Below are positions 9,155-18,280 of a stretch of DNA of 64,000 nt, in pieces. Source of the stretch: Candidatus Thalassarchaeum sp. (GTDB lineage Archaea; Thermoplasmatota; Poseidoniia; Poseidoniales; Thalassarchaeaceae); the NCBI GenBank assembly GCA_016777225.1, contig JADHRW010000001.1, positions 289,736-353,735 on the forward strand, read 5' to 3'. A model generated the notes under the pieces. The model was not told where the DNA came from. It ran no database searches and worked only from the letters and a program-made list of their open reading frames with translations. The position numbers were made by a program, and so were the translations under genes. Each line of letters begins with the position of its first letter. The stretch's first letter is position 1.

Positions 9155-9799
9155 ATGGGAGTTGGAAGCGCATACGAGCGCGAGTTACGATCTGTGCTTG
9201 CGGGTGAAGAAAAAGGTGTTCGTGCAATAACGCGATCATGTAGTGAATCTGAACGTGCTCAAGCAATGCAAATTTGTCAACGTCCATTCCTAGTAGTTAG
9301 GGCACCAGGAAGTGGTTCAGAAGGCACTGGAGATTTACTACTATTGAGAGGAGATATTTGTTTCCCAATTGAAGTCAAGTCATCAAAAAAGAAGAAATTA
9401 TATCTTTCAGGAAGAACTGTCTTGCAATATCAGGCTCTAGAAGAAGTTGGAAGAAAATGTTCAATACAACCATTCTATGCATACAGACTGAAAGGAGTAA
9501 GAGGCGATAGTTGGAAAATATTCAGAGTGAAAGTAGAGGGGCTAACTGGGAAATCAAGACTACTGGCCAGAAGAATTCCAGAATTACCATTGACAAGAAA
9601 TGGAACACCATATTTAGATTGGGACAAAGGACTACCTTTGCATAAATTCTTATCGTTTATTTCAAAGTCTGAAAGTGCTAAAAATATTGAACCAAGTATG
9701 GCTCCAAAGAAAATTTATTCTGAGATTCTAGATTCTGTAACTAGTCAGTATGACTCATCATCTCCGGATAGAGCAGCATCGAGTCTGTCAAACTCTTGA
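9155..9799 (+). CDS. hjc: Hjc-type Holliday junction resolvase
   Basis: Archaeal structure-selective endonuclease that cuts four-way junctions. The nuclease core shows an N-terminal YERELRSVL, then VVRAPGSGSEGTGDLLLLRGD (Arg and Asp of the active site), IEVKSSKKKKLYLS (Glu-x-Lys) and a helix beginning VLQYQALEEVG. At 214 residues it is clearly longer than ordinary Hjc (about 120-140). The extra parts are an insertion of about 20 residues after the first helix and a C-terminal extension of about 80 residues after the core. The extension has no known motif. Its 3' end overlaps a possible convergent small gene. Confidence 0.8.
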   Translation: MGVGSAYERELRSVLAGEEKGVRAITRSCSESERAQAMQICQRPFLVVRAPGSGSEGTGDLLLLRGDICFPIEVKSSKKKKLYLSGRTVLQYQALEEVGRKCSIQPFYAYRLKGVRGDSWKIFRVKVEGLTGKSRLLARRIPELPLTRNGTPYLDWDKGLPLHKFLSFISKSESAKNIEPSMAPKKIYSEILDSVTSQYDSSSPDRAASSLSNS

Positions 9800-9936
9800 G
9801 TTAGATTTTTTACTTCTTGAGATATACTCTTGAATCTAGCTTGATTTAATAATCGAAGGACACTGTCCCTACCTCTTCTTATCGAATCGATTTGACGCTG
9901 TTTAGTCTTATTTTCATCCAAACCTCCTACATCCAT
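9745..9936 (-). CDS. Small charged helical protein (doubtful)
   Basis: A 63-residue frame, rich in Arg, Asp, Gln and Leu with a heptad-like helix pattern (about 12-55), convergent with hjc and overlapping its last 55 bases. No family is recognised. No Shine-Dalgarno site precedes the ATG at 9936. It is kept because 137 bases of it are outside hjc and the composition is protein-like rather than the Ser/Ile-rich look of shadow frames. It may not be expressed. Confidence 0.35.
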   Translation of the reverse strand: MDVGGLDENKTKQRQIDSIRRGRDSVLRLLNQARFKSISQEVKNLTQEFDRLDAALSGDDESY

Positions 9937-10017
9937 GTAATTCGGAGGAGACTATCTTTCAAATGACTTGTGGCATTAAGGACACAAGTTGAAGAATAGG
10001 AATGCAGGCCATGCAAC

Positions 10018-11559
10018 ATGAAAGGTGAAGATGCTTCGCTTACGAGTCATCTTTTACCGATGATTTCAATATACTTTTTTTACATGTTAGGTCTACCTAT
10101 TTGGGGAGTAATTATCATGATTATATGGTATACGACTCTCATTTATCTAGAAAATAATGGCATACTAGATGAATGGAATGCTACAAGAATGCTTGGATTT
10201 ATATTGATGATTAGAACTAATAAGGGAAGAATTATTCTTGATAAACTTTCAAAGTATAGAAGATTCTGGATTGGTTTTGGCGAGTTTTCAATATGGTTAT
10301 GTTATCTAATAATGTTTGGAGTAATGATTTTACTAATAGCCAGTGCTATAATGACTGCACTATCTCCACCTCAGGAAGCTATCCCTACGAAAGATCTTCT
10401 TCTCATTCCTGGTGTTACAAGTTTCGTCCCATTATGGTGGCCAGGAATCGCTCTTGTAATCGCATTAGTAATTCATGAATATGGGCACGCAATACAAGCT
10501 AGAGTGCATGGAATGAGAGCAAAAAGTTTCGGATTACTTTTACTCGGGCCACTTCCTATGGGCGCTTTTTTTGAACCAGAATTACAAGAAATGACTAGAG
10601 CACCCAGAAGAGAAAGACTTCGCATTTATGCTGCCGCTCCTTCAATAAATATAGTAGCAACATATTTTGTACTCATACTACTTTCTGCAACAGCATCCGG
10701 CTTCATAGCAGCAAATCCTGGAATGCATGCTCATGCAATAGTTGTAGGGAGTGGAGCAGAAGAAGCGGGCTTAGAACCTTATGAAATAATCACACATATT
10801 GACGGAGTTTCTGTATCTGAGCGCGATGACTTCTTGTATATAATGAAATCAAAAAGTGCTGGAGAAATCATTGAGATTTCCGTTCTTTCTCGAGAAAATG
10901 AGTTAGGAGAAAGAGATACAAGAATGATAAATGTCACATTAACTGATCAATTAGAATATTATCTTGAATTAGGAATTCCGAGTTCTTTTGAGGATGATTG
11001 TAGTGAGGATGAAGACTGTCTACAGAAGTATACTGATTATCTAAATAAGCTGGGAATTAATGAAGGAGATGCATTCTTGGGAGTAAGTGGTTTTTCATCG
11101 GGTACTGTAGGAGTAGACAGGTATGAATTATCATCTAATGAGGATTTACACCCAATAATTAGAACTCTTATCTTTGCAATAAGGCCACTAGATATGATGG
11201 GGATACCTATACAATTAGATGGGCATACAATACCACTAGATGAAAGAAACTTGTTAGAAGCAGGGGACGGAGTTGTTGTATCTATGATAGGAACTGAAGG
11301 AATGTTAGCGATTTTTGATTTCTTGTTCTGGTTTATTTGGATTAATTTCATACTTGGATTTGCTAATCTAATACCAATGATTCCATTTGATGGTGGTCAG
11401 ATTGCTAGAGATACTACTCACTCAATTATTAGATTCTTAGCAAAAGGTATGAACCCTCTAAGAGTAGAATCATTAGCCAATAGAATTAGTGGATTTAGTA
11501 GTCTAATTATGTTGATTATTGTATTATTACCAATATTATTGGCCAATGCATTAAATTAA
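10018..11559 (+). CDS. Site-2-protease family (M50) membrane metalloprotease with PDZ domain
   Basis: Intramembrane zinc protease of 513 residues. HEYGHAIQARVHG supplies the HExxH zinc site within a membrane helix, and the C-terminal LIPMIPFDGGQ is the NPxxPxDGG-like third ligand region. Several hydrophobic helices flank the core. Between them lies a PDZ-like segment (about residues 245-290, GSGAEEAGLEPYEIITHIDGV), and a further extracytoplasmic insertion with paired Cys follows. Relatives release membrane-bound regulators. The ATG at 10018 is used; short out-of-frame ATGs precede it. Confidence 0.9.
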   Translation: MKGEDASLTSHLLPMISIYFFYMLGLPIWGVIIMIIWYTTLIYLENNGILDEWNATRMLGFILMIRTNKGRIILDKLSKYRRFWIGFGEFSIWLCYLIMFGVMILLIASAIMTALSPPQEAIPTKDLLLIPGVTSFVPLWWPGIALVIALVIHEYGHAIQARVHGMRAKSFGLLLLGPLPMGAFFEPELQEMTRAPRRERLRIYAAAPSINIVATYFVLILLSATASGFIAANPGMHAHAIVVGSGAEEAGLEPYEIITHIDGVSVSERDDFLYIMKSKSAGEIIEISVLSRENELGERDTRMINVTLTDQLEYYLELGIPSSFEDDCSEDEDCLQKYTDYLNKLGINEGDAFLGVSGFSSGTVGVDRYELSSNEDLHPIIRTLIFAIRPLDMMGIPIQLDGHTIPLDERNLLEAGDGVVVSMIGTEGMLAIFDFLFWFIWINFILGFANLIPMIPFDGGQIARDTTHSIIRFLAKGMNPLRVESLANRISGFSSLIMLIIVLLPILLANALN

Positions 11560-11560
11560 G

Positions 11561-12391
11561 TCATTCTTCCTCATCATTTTTATTTTGATTAGAAAGTAAA
11601 TCAAAAACCATTGGTACAATTACTACTACAGCTATTATTGTCATTAGATTACTCCATGTTTGAGTAGATACAAAAGAAGATGTTCCTGAGAAGAATAATT
11701 TGATTGAACCAACCCATGGAATTTCAGATGATGCGACTCCAATTATCCAATCATCTTTAACTGCAGTAACAGGTTGATTATTTTCATCTTTCAAACCGTT
11801 TCTTGCATCTTGGCCGGTTGCAACTATTTGATCTATTTTGCACCCATTAGTATCAGGGTTATCGCCAGTGGTTAAGTATCCTGAATGATTAGGAATCCAG
11901 TCAATGATTTCAAGGTTATAACTCCCCCCATGATAACTACATGGATAATCTAATACTAAATTTATACTACTAACATTAACTAAATTTGTTCCAGGCACAT
12001 CCCATGTCTTCTGCCCATTACTTGTAGAATTCAATACTGCCTTCAATATGGCTCTGTGGATTACAGGGGTATCACTACCACCATTTTTCTGATAAATTAT
12101 AACATCGCCATACATTCCATGCATCTCATATCCATAATTTGGATTACTTTCTTCTAAAGCTTCTACATATGTAATTATATCAACTCTTTCAGGATTCATT
12201 ACTAAAACTAAATCACCAGGATCTATGGCTCCTAATGACCCGTCGTCAGTATGCTTCATTGAACCTGATTCGACAACAACCATAGGAGGGAACATTCCGG
12301 TTGCAAGCCACATCGAACCTAGTAATAGGAATACTAAACCAATAGCAAGAAATGCCTCTCTAAAGTATAATTTAATAGCATCAGACAACAC
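11561..12391 (-). CDS. Signal peptidase I, archaeal/ER type
   Basis: Membrane serine protease that removes signal peptides from exported proteins, which are plentiful in this window. After an N-terminal helix (about 14-33) come VVESGSMKH with catalytic Ser44, VIHRAI with His112 in the place of the bacterial Lys (archaeal/Sec11 type), and TTGDNPDTNG. A second membrane helix lies near the C-terminus (about 245-265). A 276-residue length with an inserted luminal segment is longer than typical Sec11. The GTG start at 12391 overlaps the TAG of the upstream gene by one base and follows AAGGAGG, so the two are translationally coupled. Confidence 0.93.
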   Translation of the reverse strand: MLSDAIKLYFREAFLAIGLVFLLLGSMWLATGMFPPMVVVESGSMKHTDDGSLGAIDPGDLVLVMNPERVDIITYVEALEESNPNYGYEMHGMYGDVIIYQKNGGSDTPVIHRAILKAVLNSTSNGQKTWDVPGTNLVNVSSINLVLDYPCSYHGGSYNLEIIDWIPNHSGYLTTGDNPDTNGCKIDQIVATGQDARNGLKDENNQPVTAVKDDWIIGVASSEIPWVGSIKLFFSGTSSFVSTQTWSNLMTIIAVVVIVPMVFDLLSNQNKNDEEE

Positions 12392-13176
12392 TAATCCTCC
12401 TTATTACCAAACGGCCTAGTTGAGTTTAATAACATTAAAAGGAAGGAAATTAAAAGGATACTAACTGGGTCAAAATGAAATGCAGGATAATAATATGATG
12501 AAGAACCACTAATCATTTCAGTCAGATCTATAGTATATTCTCTTGATCCAGATTGTGTTGCTAAACCGAAGAAAGTATTCCAAACTAAAATAGCCAGAGA
12601 ACCTAATGTAGCCAATATCAATAGCCTGTGATAAAATAACACTCTAAGAATATCAAGACCCGGAAGTCTATGAGAAATTATTGAATTTGTATTATTGAAC
12701 CAAGAAGATACTTTAGATTCAGTAGAATGGCGTACAGGAATGGAATTTTCAGCAGAAAGATTCTTCCCAACTGTTATCTGATGCATCTCTAAAAGACCTC
12801 TCATTGATTGCATATATTTCGATCCAAGCATTATTGCGGCATCTTCACCTTCTTTTCGACGGCGTAACACTTCAGCCCTTGAATCAAGTAATAAAATATC
12901 ATCAAGTAGCTGCTTTTGTTCCAAATAATAAAAAAATTCTGGACCGACATAGAACGTACCTATAGCACCTAAAAACATACCAATCCAAGTTAGAGTTACC
13001 ATATTTTCTTTAGATGGATCATTTGCACCTGAAAGGACAAAGAGAAAAACAATACCCCATACTAATAAAGCAGCAGAAAGAATTGATACATTAGTGATTA
13101 TTTGAAAATGTCTGTTACTCTGATTTGCCCAAAATCGGCCAAAGAAACCAAGCTGTTTTCCGTCTCGACGTGCCAT
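12391..13176 (-). CDS. Four-helix membrane protein coupled to signal peptidase
   Basis: 261 residues, not assigned to a family. It has two N-terminal membrane helices (about 27-50 and 63-82), a basic cytoplasmic middle region including RAEVLRRRKEGEDAAIML, and two C-terminal helices (about 185-205 and 232-250). It is co-transcribed with signal peptidase, with stop and start overlapping, which suggests a partner or assembly factor for secretion, though this is context only. Confidence 0.75.
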   Translation of the reverse strand: MARRDGKQLGFFGRFWANQSNRHFQIITNVSILSAALLVWGIVFLFVLSGANDPSKENMVTLTWIGMFLGAIGTFYVGPEFFYYLEQKQLLDDILLLDSRAEVLRRRKEGEDAAIMLGSKYMQSMRGLLEMHQITVGKNLSAENSIPVRHSTESKVSSWFNNTNSIISHRLPGLDILRVLFYHRLLILATLGSLAILVWNTFFGLATQSGSREYTIDLTEMISGSSSYYYPAFHFDPVSILLISFLLMLLNSTRPFGNKED

Positions 13177-13182
13177 TATATC

Positions 13183-13229
13183 GAACTTGGGTAAGGCTTC
13201 GCCGCTTAGTGCCTTACGCTAACAAGTTC
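13183..13229. promoter_or_regulatory. Two-part inverted repeat in a divergent intergenic region
   Basis: Nested inverted repeats GAACTTG (13183-13189) with CAAGTTC (13223-13229), and GTAAGGC (13191-13197) with GCCTTAC (13211-13217). They lie between the divergent membrane-protein and lipoprotein genes. They could form a bulged hairpin in RNA or an operator pair for a dimeric regulator controlling both genes. Confidence 0.45.
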
Positions 13230-13287
13230 AGATTAAAACTCAGAATAATACCAATTAATTAATTTGCTTTACTCTCAACTCAGAGAT

Positions 13288-14592
13288 ATGAAAAGACAAT
13301 GGTGGGCATGTATTATTGTGTTCAATCTCGTTTTATCAGGATGTATTGGTGAGACAGTTCTAGATATGGATAATGATGGAATTTTAGATAGTGAAGATAA
13401 CGACAGAGATGGTGATGGGTGGGATAATTCATTGGAAATTAATTGCACGACAGATGAGGATAATCCATTAGATATACCATCAGACTTAGATCAAGATATG
13501 ATTTGCGACTTGTTAGATGATGATGCAGATGGAGACGATTGGAGTAATGATAAAGAAGTGGAATGTGAAACTTCAGCATATGATTCTTTGATTAAACCAG
13601 AAGATCTTGATAATGATGGAATTTGCAATTTTTTAGATGAAGATATAGATGGAGATAAACTACCTAATATTTGGGAGGAAGAGAGAGGCTTAGACTCTTT
13701 AGATCCACAAGATAATGTAATTTGTCAGGGTTTATCGGAATATTGTTTGAGAAGTTATGATGATTTTACATTCCCTGAAACGCATAATGCTTATTCAGCT
13801 GCTGAAGATGGAGTAGTTCTTGGAGTGAATCATTACACTGGCCTACAAGCACAATGGGATGGAGGAATTAGAGCATTTATGGTTGATACACATCACGTTA
13901 CTAACGATGATACGGATGCTGAAGATGTAAGGTTCTGTCATGGTTCTCCGGGTCAATTTCCACATCCATGTTTATACTCAGAAATTGATGCTTTTGAATG
14001 GCTTTCTCTTCTGAATTCATTAATGAATTCTACTAATGAAGGATGTCATTCTTCTTGTGGAGACGTAGTCACTCTACTTATTGAGAATAATGTACCTGCA
14101 GATCACTTAGAATATTTATTTAATCAAACTGGGATGTATGATAGGATATATGTGCATGAACTAGGTGAAAATTGGCCAAGTCTTGGCGATTTAATCCTAA
14201 CAGGTAAAGATTTAGTGGTTTTCTGGGAACAACCAGGAAATCAGAGTTATCCTTGGCTTCATGACTTTGGAGAATTTGGTTGGACAACCGATTATGCAGA
14301 AGATAATGCAGAAGATATGGAATGTACTGTATATAGAGGCGATGGGACACAACCAGTTTGGCATCTTAATAATTGGTTAAAAAGTATGTTTGGAGTTGCA
14401 GATCCTTATAGATCAGGTGAAGTAAATGACTATGATTTTTTGCTAAATAGATCAATTGAATGTTGGGAAATAATGGATGATCGTCCAACATTTATAGCAG
14501 TAGATTATTGGGAGGATGGAGAAATAACTAATGTTACAATCACACTTAATAAGATGGAAAATTGGAACGATATAGTCCCCCCTCATCCATAA
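13288..14592 (+). CDS. Secreted lipoprotein with calcium-type Asp repeats and a PI-PLC-like phosphodiesterase domain
   Basis: Start placed at the ATG at 13288, giving a lipoprotein signal ending LVLSGC; the upstream TTG at 13264 only adds residues before it. Residues about 25-125 hold three DxDxDG-type repeats (DMDNDGILDSEDNDRDGDG and two cousins), typical of calcium-binding thrombospondin-3-like segments. The rest resembles the PI-PLC X-domain TIM barrel: FPETHNAYS with a catalytic-type His, GGIRAFMVDTHH, RFCHG and VVTLLIENN. Predicted to cleave a phosphodiester head group outside the cell. Eight or more Cys suggest disulfides. The substrate is unknown, and activity is inferred from family resemblance. 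Confidence 0.75.
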   Translation: MKRQWWACIIVFNLVLSGCIGETVLDMDNDGILDSEDNDRDGDGWDNSLEINCTTDEDNPLDIPSDLDQDMICDLLDDDADGDDWSNDKEVECETSAYDSLIKPEDLDNDGICNFLDEDIDGDKLPNIWEEERGLDSLDPQDNVICQGLSEYCLRSYDDFTFPETHNAYSAAEDGVVLGVNHYTGLQAQWDGGIRAFMVDTHHVTNDDTDAEDVRFCHGSPGQFPHPCLYSEIDAFEWLSLLNSLMNSTNEGCHSSCGDVVTLLIENNVPADHLEYLFNQTGMYDRIYVHELGENWPSLGDLILTGKDLVVFWEQPGNQSYPWLHDFGEFGWTTDYAEDNAEDMECTVYRGDGTQPVWHLNNWLKSMFGVADPYRSGEVNDYDFLLNRSIECWEIMDDRPTFIAVDYWEDGEITNVTITLNKMENWNDIVPPHP

Positions 14593-14658
14593 TTATGGTA
14601 AAGAAAAGTTAGAATCCCTTTCGTTGGGTTTTCTTAATAGAACCTTTGCGATAAGAAT

Positions 14659-17643
14659 ATGAGTGAAACTGCAATTGGTAGATTGCATCCAAAAGTTCGC
14701 GAACTTGTTACTCAATTAGGATGGGAACTTACACCGATTCAAGAAGAAGCTACAATTGACTTATGTAATGGTCATGATAGATTATTAGTTGCCCCAACAG
14801 GCAGCGGAAAAACAGAAGCTGCAATTCTACCTGTTGTCTCTAGAGCTATTGAAGAAAATTGGGAAGGTTTGTCAATATTATACATTACTCCACTTAGAGC
14901 ATTAAACAGAGATATTGATAGAAGATTATCTAGATTATTGGAACCTTTGGGTTTAACTGTAGGTCTAAGACATGGAGATACTACTCAAAAAGAACGTACT
15001 AAACAATCAAAAAATCCCCCTAATCTCTTGATAACTACGCCTGAGACCACACAAATAATGCTTTTAGGAAGTAGACTAAGAAAGCATCTTGCTGGCGTCA
15101 AAGTAATAATTCTTGATGAGATTCACGACCTAGCAGGAAGTGAGAGAGGAGCCCAATTAATGGTCGGATTGGAAAGAATCGCTGATATTAACAGCGATTC
15201 ATTTCAGCGAATAGGGTTGTCAGCAACTGTTGGAAATCCAAAAGAAGTTGCCAAATATATGTCTAAAAATGCAAAACCTATTCTTGGCCCTGCACCAAGA
15301 TTTACAGAAGTAATTGTTCACAAAGAAAAACCATCTGCTGAAGATGAAATTCTTTCAGTACAATGGTCGGTTTCACCTAATTCAATAGCAGCATTTAGGA
15401 GACTGGCAAATTCATTAATTCAAGATTCTCCATCTCTAATATTTGTTAATTCAAGATCTGCTGCTGAAACTGTGGCTCAGAGATTGAGTGCTATCGTCCC
15501 TGAAATTAAAATTGGAGTACACCATGGAAGTCTTGCAGCAGAAACAAGAAGAAATATGGAAGATAATTTAAGAAAAGGAGAATTGAATGGAATTATTTGT
15601 ACAAGTAGTTTAGAGTTAGGAATAGATATTGGATCAATAAAAAGAGTACATCAATTGCAGTCACCAAGAGCAGTTGATAGATTGTTGCAACGAATGGGAA
15701 GGGCTGAACATCACCTTGGAGGAACAGGTAGAGGAGAGATTCTTGCATGGGAAGTAGATGAGATTTCGGAATGTGCAGTTATTGCAAGAAAAGCAATGTC
15801 TTCAGAGCTTGAAGGTATAGAATGGCAAACAGATCCTGGAGTTGTTGCGGCCAATCAATTTATTCAATTGGGTATTGAAAGAAGTGTTGTACCTCTTCAG
15901 AAAGCAAATGAAATAATAGAAAATTGTTCATTATTCAAGGGATGGAATTACGAATCAAGTATAGGTATTCTCAGGGTTTTAAATGATCGTTGGCTTATAA
16001 GACTTGTAGAAAATCCTGAAGATTCGGATGTAACAAAGTGGCCGGCTAGATTATGGGAAGAATTGGCTTCAAGAAGTAGCCAGAAAATTCCAGAAAAAAG
16101 ACCACCGTGGGATGAAGAACAGAAAGATTCGGATAAAATTAAATGGAGAAAAGCTATGGTAAAGGTTCTTCCAAAATCATTGAAGAAAGGATGGTACTCG
16201 CCTTCTGGAAAGGCTTCGAAATCTAGAACCGATCATATATCTATGATTCCAGACGAGATATCATACAGAGTTAGAGATGTTGTAACTAGAGCAGTCCTAG
16301 GTTCTGTCGATGAGGCATTCGTTCTTTCTTTGAATAATGATGCCAGTGATGACTCACTCGGCAGAGCGAGAAGATTTGTAATGGCAGGTAGAACATGGCA
16401 AATTGTTGATGCTGATCCTGAACAAGAGGAATTACTTGTCGCACCGATTAAAGAAACAGGAGAGGCACCAGTATGGGCTGGAGAATTACCTCCAGTACCA
16501 AAGGAAGTCGCAAGAGAAGTAGGATCGCTAAGAAGAAGCGTAGCAATTACCCTAGGTGCTATGGAAGATGATGAAAATACTATACTATTCGATGATTACC
16601 CGCTATCTCCGAGTGCAAGAGAAAGTTTAGTTTATACAATTTCAGAACATATTGATGCAACTGGTGTATTGCCAGATGAAAACACAGTGACAATTGAAGA
16701 GAGACAAGGAGTTATTGTTCTGAATACTTGCGCAGGTTCAAAAATAAATGAAACTCTTGCTTATTTAATTCAGGCTTTCGGATCTTTAAAAGAAGGGAAA
16801 ATGGGTCGGACATTAATCGATCCCTATCGGATATCTATTCAAATCCCAGGAACTAATCCTTCTGATATCTTAGGTTGGCTCCAAGACACACCTCCTATAG
16901 CCTTACCATCGTTAATGCGGATGACAATACCAAATGGCAGAGCTGTTAGATGGAGGGTTGTTCAAGTTGCAAGAAGAATGGGAGTTTTACAGAAAGGAGT
17001 CGATCCTCGGAAAGTCAATCTTCAGGGGTTAATGAGAAGATGGAAAGGTACCCCTGTAATAGAAGAGGCACTTAGTAAATTATTCCATGAAAGAATGGAT
17101 ATTGATTCGACTATGGATTTTTTGACTAGTATACAAAATGGAGACATAAAAATTTTATTGACGCCTCCAGGCCCATTAGGACAATCAATAAAAAGCGAGA
17201 AAGATTTACTTCTTCCATCATGGTCAGATAAAGAATTAAGAGAACATCTAGAAGTTAGATTGATCAATGAGAGAGCAGTATTAGTATGTTTAAATTGTAA
17301 AAATAAAACTAGAAGAAGAGTTGAAAAATTCTCTGAAAGAATTGAACCATGCTCTACATGTTCAGGAACAATGCAAGCATGTTCACCAGAAAGAATGGAA
17401 TCAATGTTAGTGGATTGGGTAGAAAGTAGGGATCCGAAAATTTCTGGAAAAATGACAAAGAATGCTGAACTAATTAGAACTCATGGCAAGGATGCTATAA
17501 TTTGTATGATGGGAAGAGGAATTGCAGAAGAAACAGCAACAAGAATCCTAAGAGGGCATGTGTTTGGAGAAAGAGTAAGATTGCTTAGATCTATACATAA
17601 TGCTGAATTAAAATATGCTTCAACAAGGAGATATTGGAGTTAG
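14659..17643 (+). CDS. Lhr-type superfamily 2 helicase
   Basis: ATP-dependent nucleic-acid helicase of the Lhr (large helicase-related) family. Motifs are APTGSGKTEA (I), ITPLRAL (Ia), TTPET (Ib), DEIHDLAGSERG (II, DEIH box), LSATVG (III), NSRSAAETVAQRL (IV), ICTSSLELGIDIG (V) and QRMGRAEH (VI). The C-terminal half is the winged-helix and Lhr-core region, ending in a probable zinc finger (CLNCKN and CSTCSG). At 994 residues it is near archaeal Lhr length. Known relatives act in repair and recombination. The kinase gene downstream begins immediately after or slightly within it. Confidence 0.93.
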   Translation: MSETAIGRLHPKVRELVTQLGWELTPIQEEATIDLCNGHDRLLVAPTGSGKTEAAILPVVSRAIEENWEGLSILYITPLRALNRDIDRRLSRLLEPLGLTVGLRHGDTTQKERTKQSKNPPNLLITTPETTQIMLLGSRLRKHLAGVKVIILDEIHDLAGSERGAQLMVGLERIADINSDSFQRIGLSATVGNPKEVAKYMSKNAKPILGPAPRFTEVIVHKEKPSAEDEILSVQWSVSPNSIAAFRRLANSLIQDSPSLIFVNSRSAAETVAQRLSAIVPEIKIGVHHGSLAAETRRNMEDNLRKGELNGIICTSSLELGIDIGSIKRVHQLQSPRAVDRLLQRMGRAEHHLGGTGRGEILAWEVDEISECAVIARKAMSSELEGIEWQTDPGVVAANQFIQLGIERSVVPLQKANEIIENCSLFKGWNYESSIGILRVLNDRWLIRLVENPEDSDVTKWPARLWEELASRSSQKIPEKRPPWDEEQKDSDKIKWRKAMVKVLPKSLKKGWYSPSGKASKSRTDHISMIPDEISYRVRDVVTRAVLGSVDEAFVLSLNNDASDDSLGRARRFVMAGRTWQIVDADPEQEELLVAPIKETGEAPVWAGELPPVPKEVAREVGSLRRSVAITLGAMEDDENTILFDDYPLSPSARESLVYTISEHIDATGVLPDENTVTIEERQGVIVLNTCAGSKINETLAYLIQAFGSLKEGKMGRTLIDPYRISIQIPGTNPSDILGWLQDTPPIALPSLMRMTIPNGRAVRWRVVQVARRMGVLQKGVDPRKVNLQGLMRRWKGTPVIEEALSKLFHERMDIDSTMDFLTSIQNGDIKILLTPPGPLGQSIKSEKDLLLPSWSDKELREHLEVRLINERAVLVCLNCKNKTRRRVEKFSERIEPCSTCSGTMQACSPERMESMLVDWVESRDPKISGKMTKNAELIRTHGKDAIICMMGRGIAEETATRILRGHVFGERVRLLRSIHNAELKYASTRRYWS

Positions 17644-17659
17644 TAAAAAGGTAAGCACT

Positions 17660-18232
17660 ATGTTCGTCCTTTCATGCCGAACATATGTGCTAATCGGTTT
17701 AACTGGCAGGAATGCATCAGGAAAATCAACTATTGTTGATTGGTTTTCAAAAAAAGGTCTGAAAACTGCGTCTTGTTCTGATTCCATAAGAGCATGGCTT
17801 GCAGAGAAAAATATTGAGCCCACTAGAGATGCTTTAATTGAAGGTGGAAGAGAGTTGAGAAGACAGGGGGGGGCAGGTATTCTGGCTGAAATGCTACTAG
17901 AAATGCTTGATGGAGAAAATGCTGTAATTGATTCTATTAGAACTCCTGGCGAAGTCGAAGCTTTGAGGAATAGAGAAGACTTTCTATTAGTTGAGGTTAA
18001 AGCAAATTCGGATACAAGGTGGGAGAGATTGCAAAGTCGTGCTCGTGCTGGAGATCCGATTGATAGAGAGACATTTATCAGGCAAGAAAAAGCAGAATCT
18101 GTGGCAAAAGATGCTGCTGGACAAGCATTAAATGCTACTGCAGAATTAGCAGATTTAGTTATTCTGAATGATGGGACTGAGGACGAATTAAGTAAAGATT
18201 TAGAAGAAATGTTCATAAAATTAAATAAATGA
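17660..18232 (+). CDS. P-loop nucleotide kinase-like protein (UPF0200/dephospho-CoA kinase-like)
   Basis: Small P-loop NTPase with GLTGRNASGKST as Walker A, a lid-like Arg-rich helix (RWERLQSRARAGDP) and IDSIRTPGEVEALR after the second strand. The pattern fits archaeal UPF0200 proteins and distantly dephospho-CoA kinase or AAA-type kinases; the substrate is not known. The start is set at the ATG at 17660, after the helicase stop; the ATG at 17615 would overlap the helicase by 29 bases and add 15 untypical residues. Confidence 0.75.
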   Translation: MFVLSCRTYVLIGLTGRNASGKSTIVDWFSKKGLKTASCSDSIRAWLAEKNIEPTRDALIEGGRELRRQGGAGILAEMLLEMLDGENAVIDSIRTPGEVEALRNREDFLLVEVKANSDTRWERLQSRARAGDPIDRETFIRQEKAESVAKDAAGQALNATAELADLVILNDGTEDELSKDLEEMFIKLNK

Positions 18233-18280
18233 TTTTTTGCCGTAAATAACTTAATAGATATAATAATAATACACTCAAAT

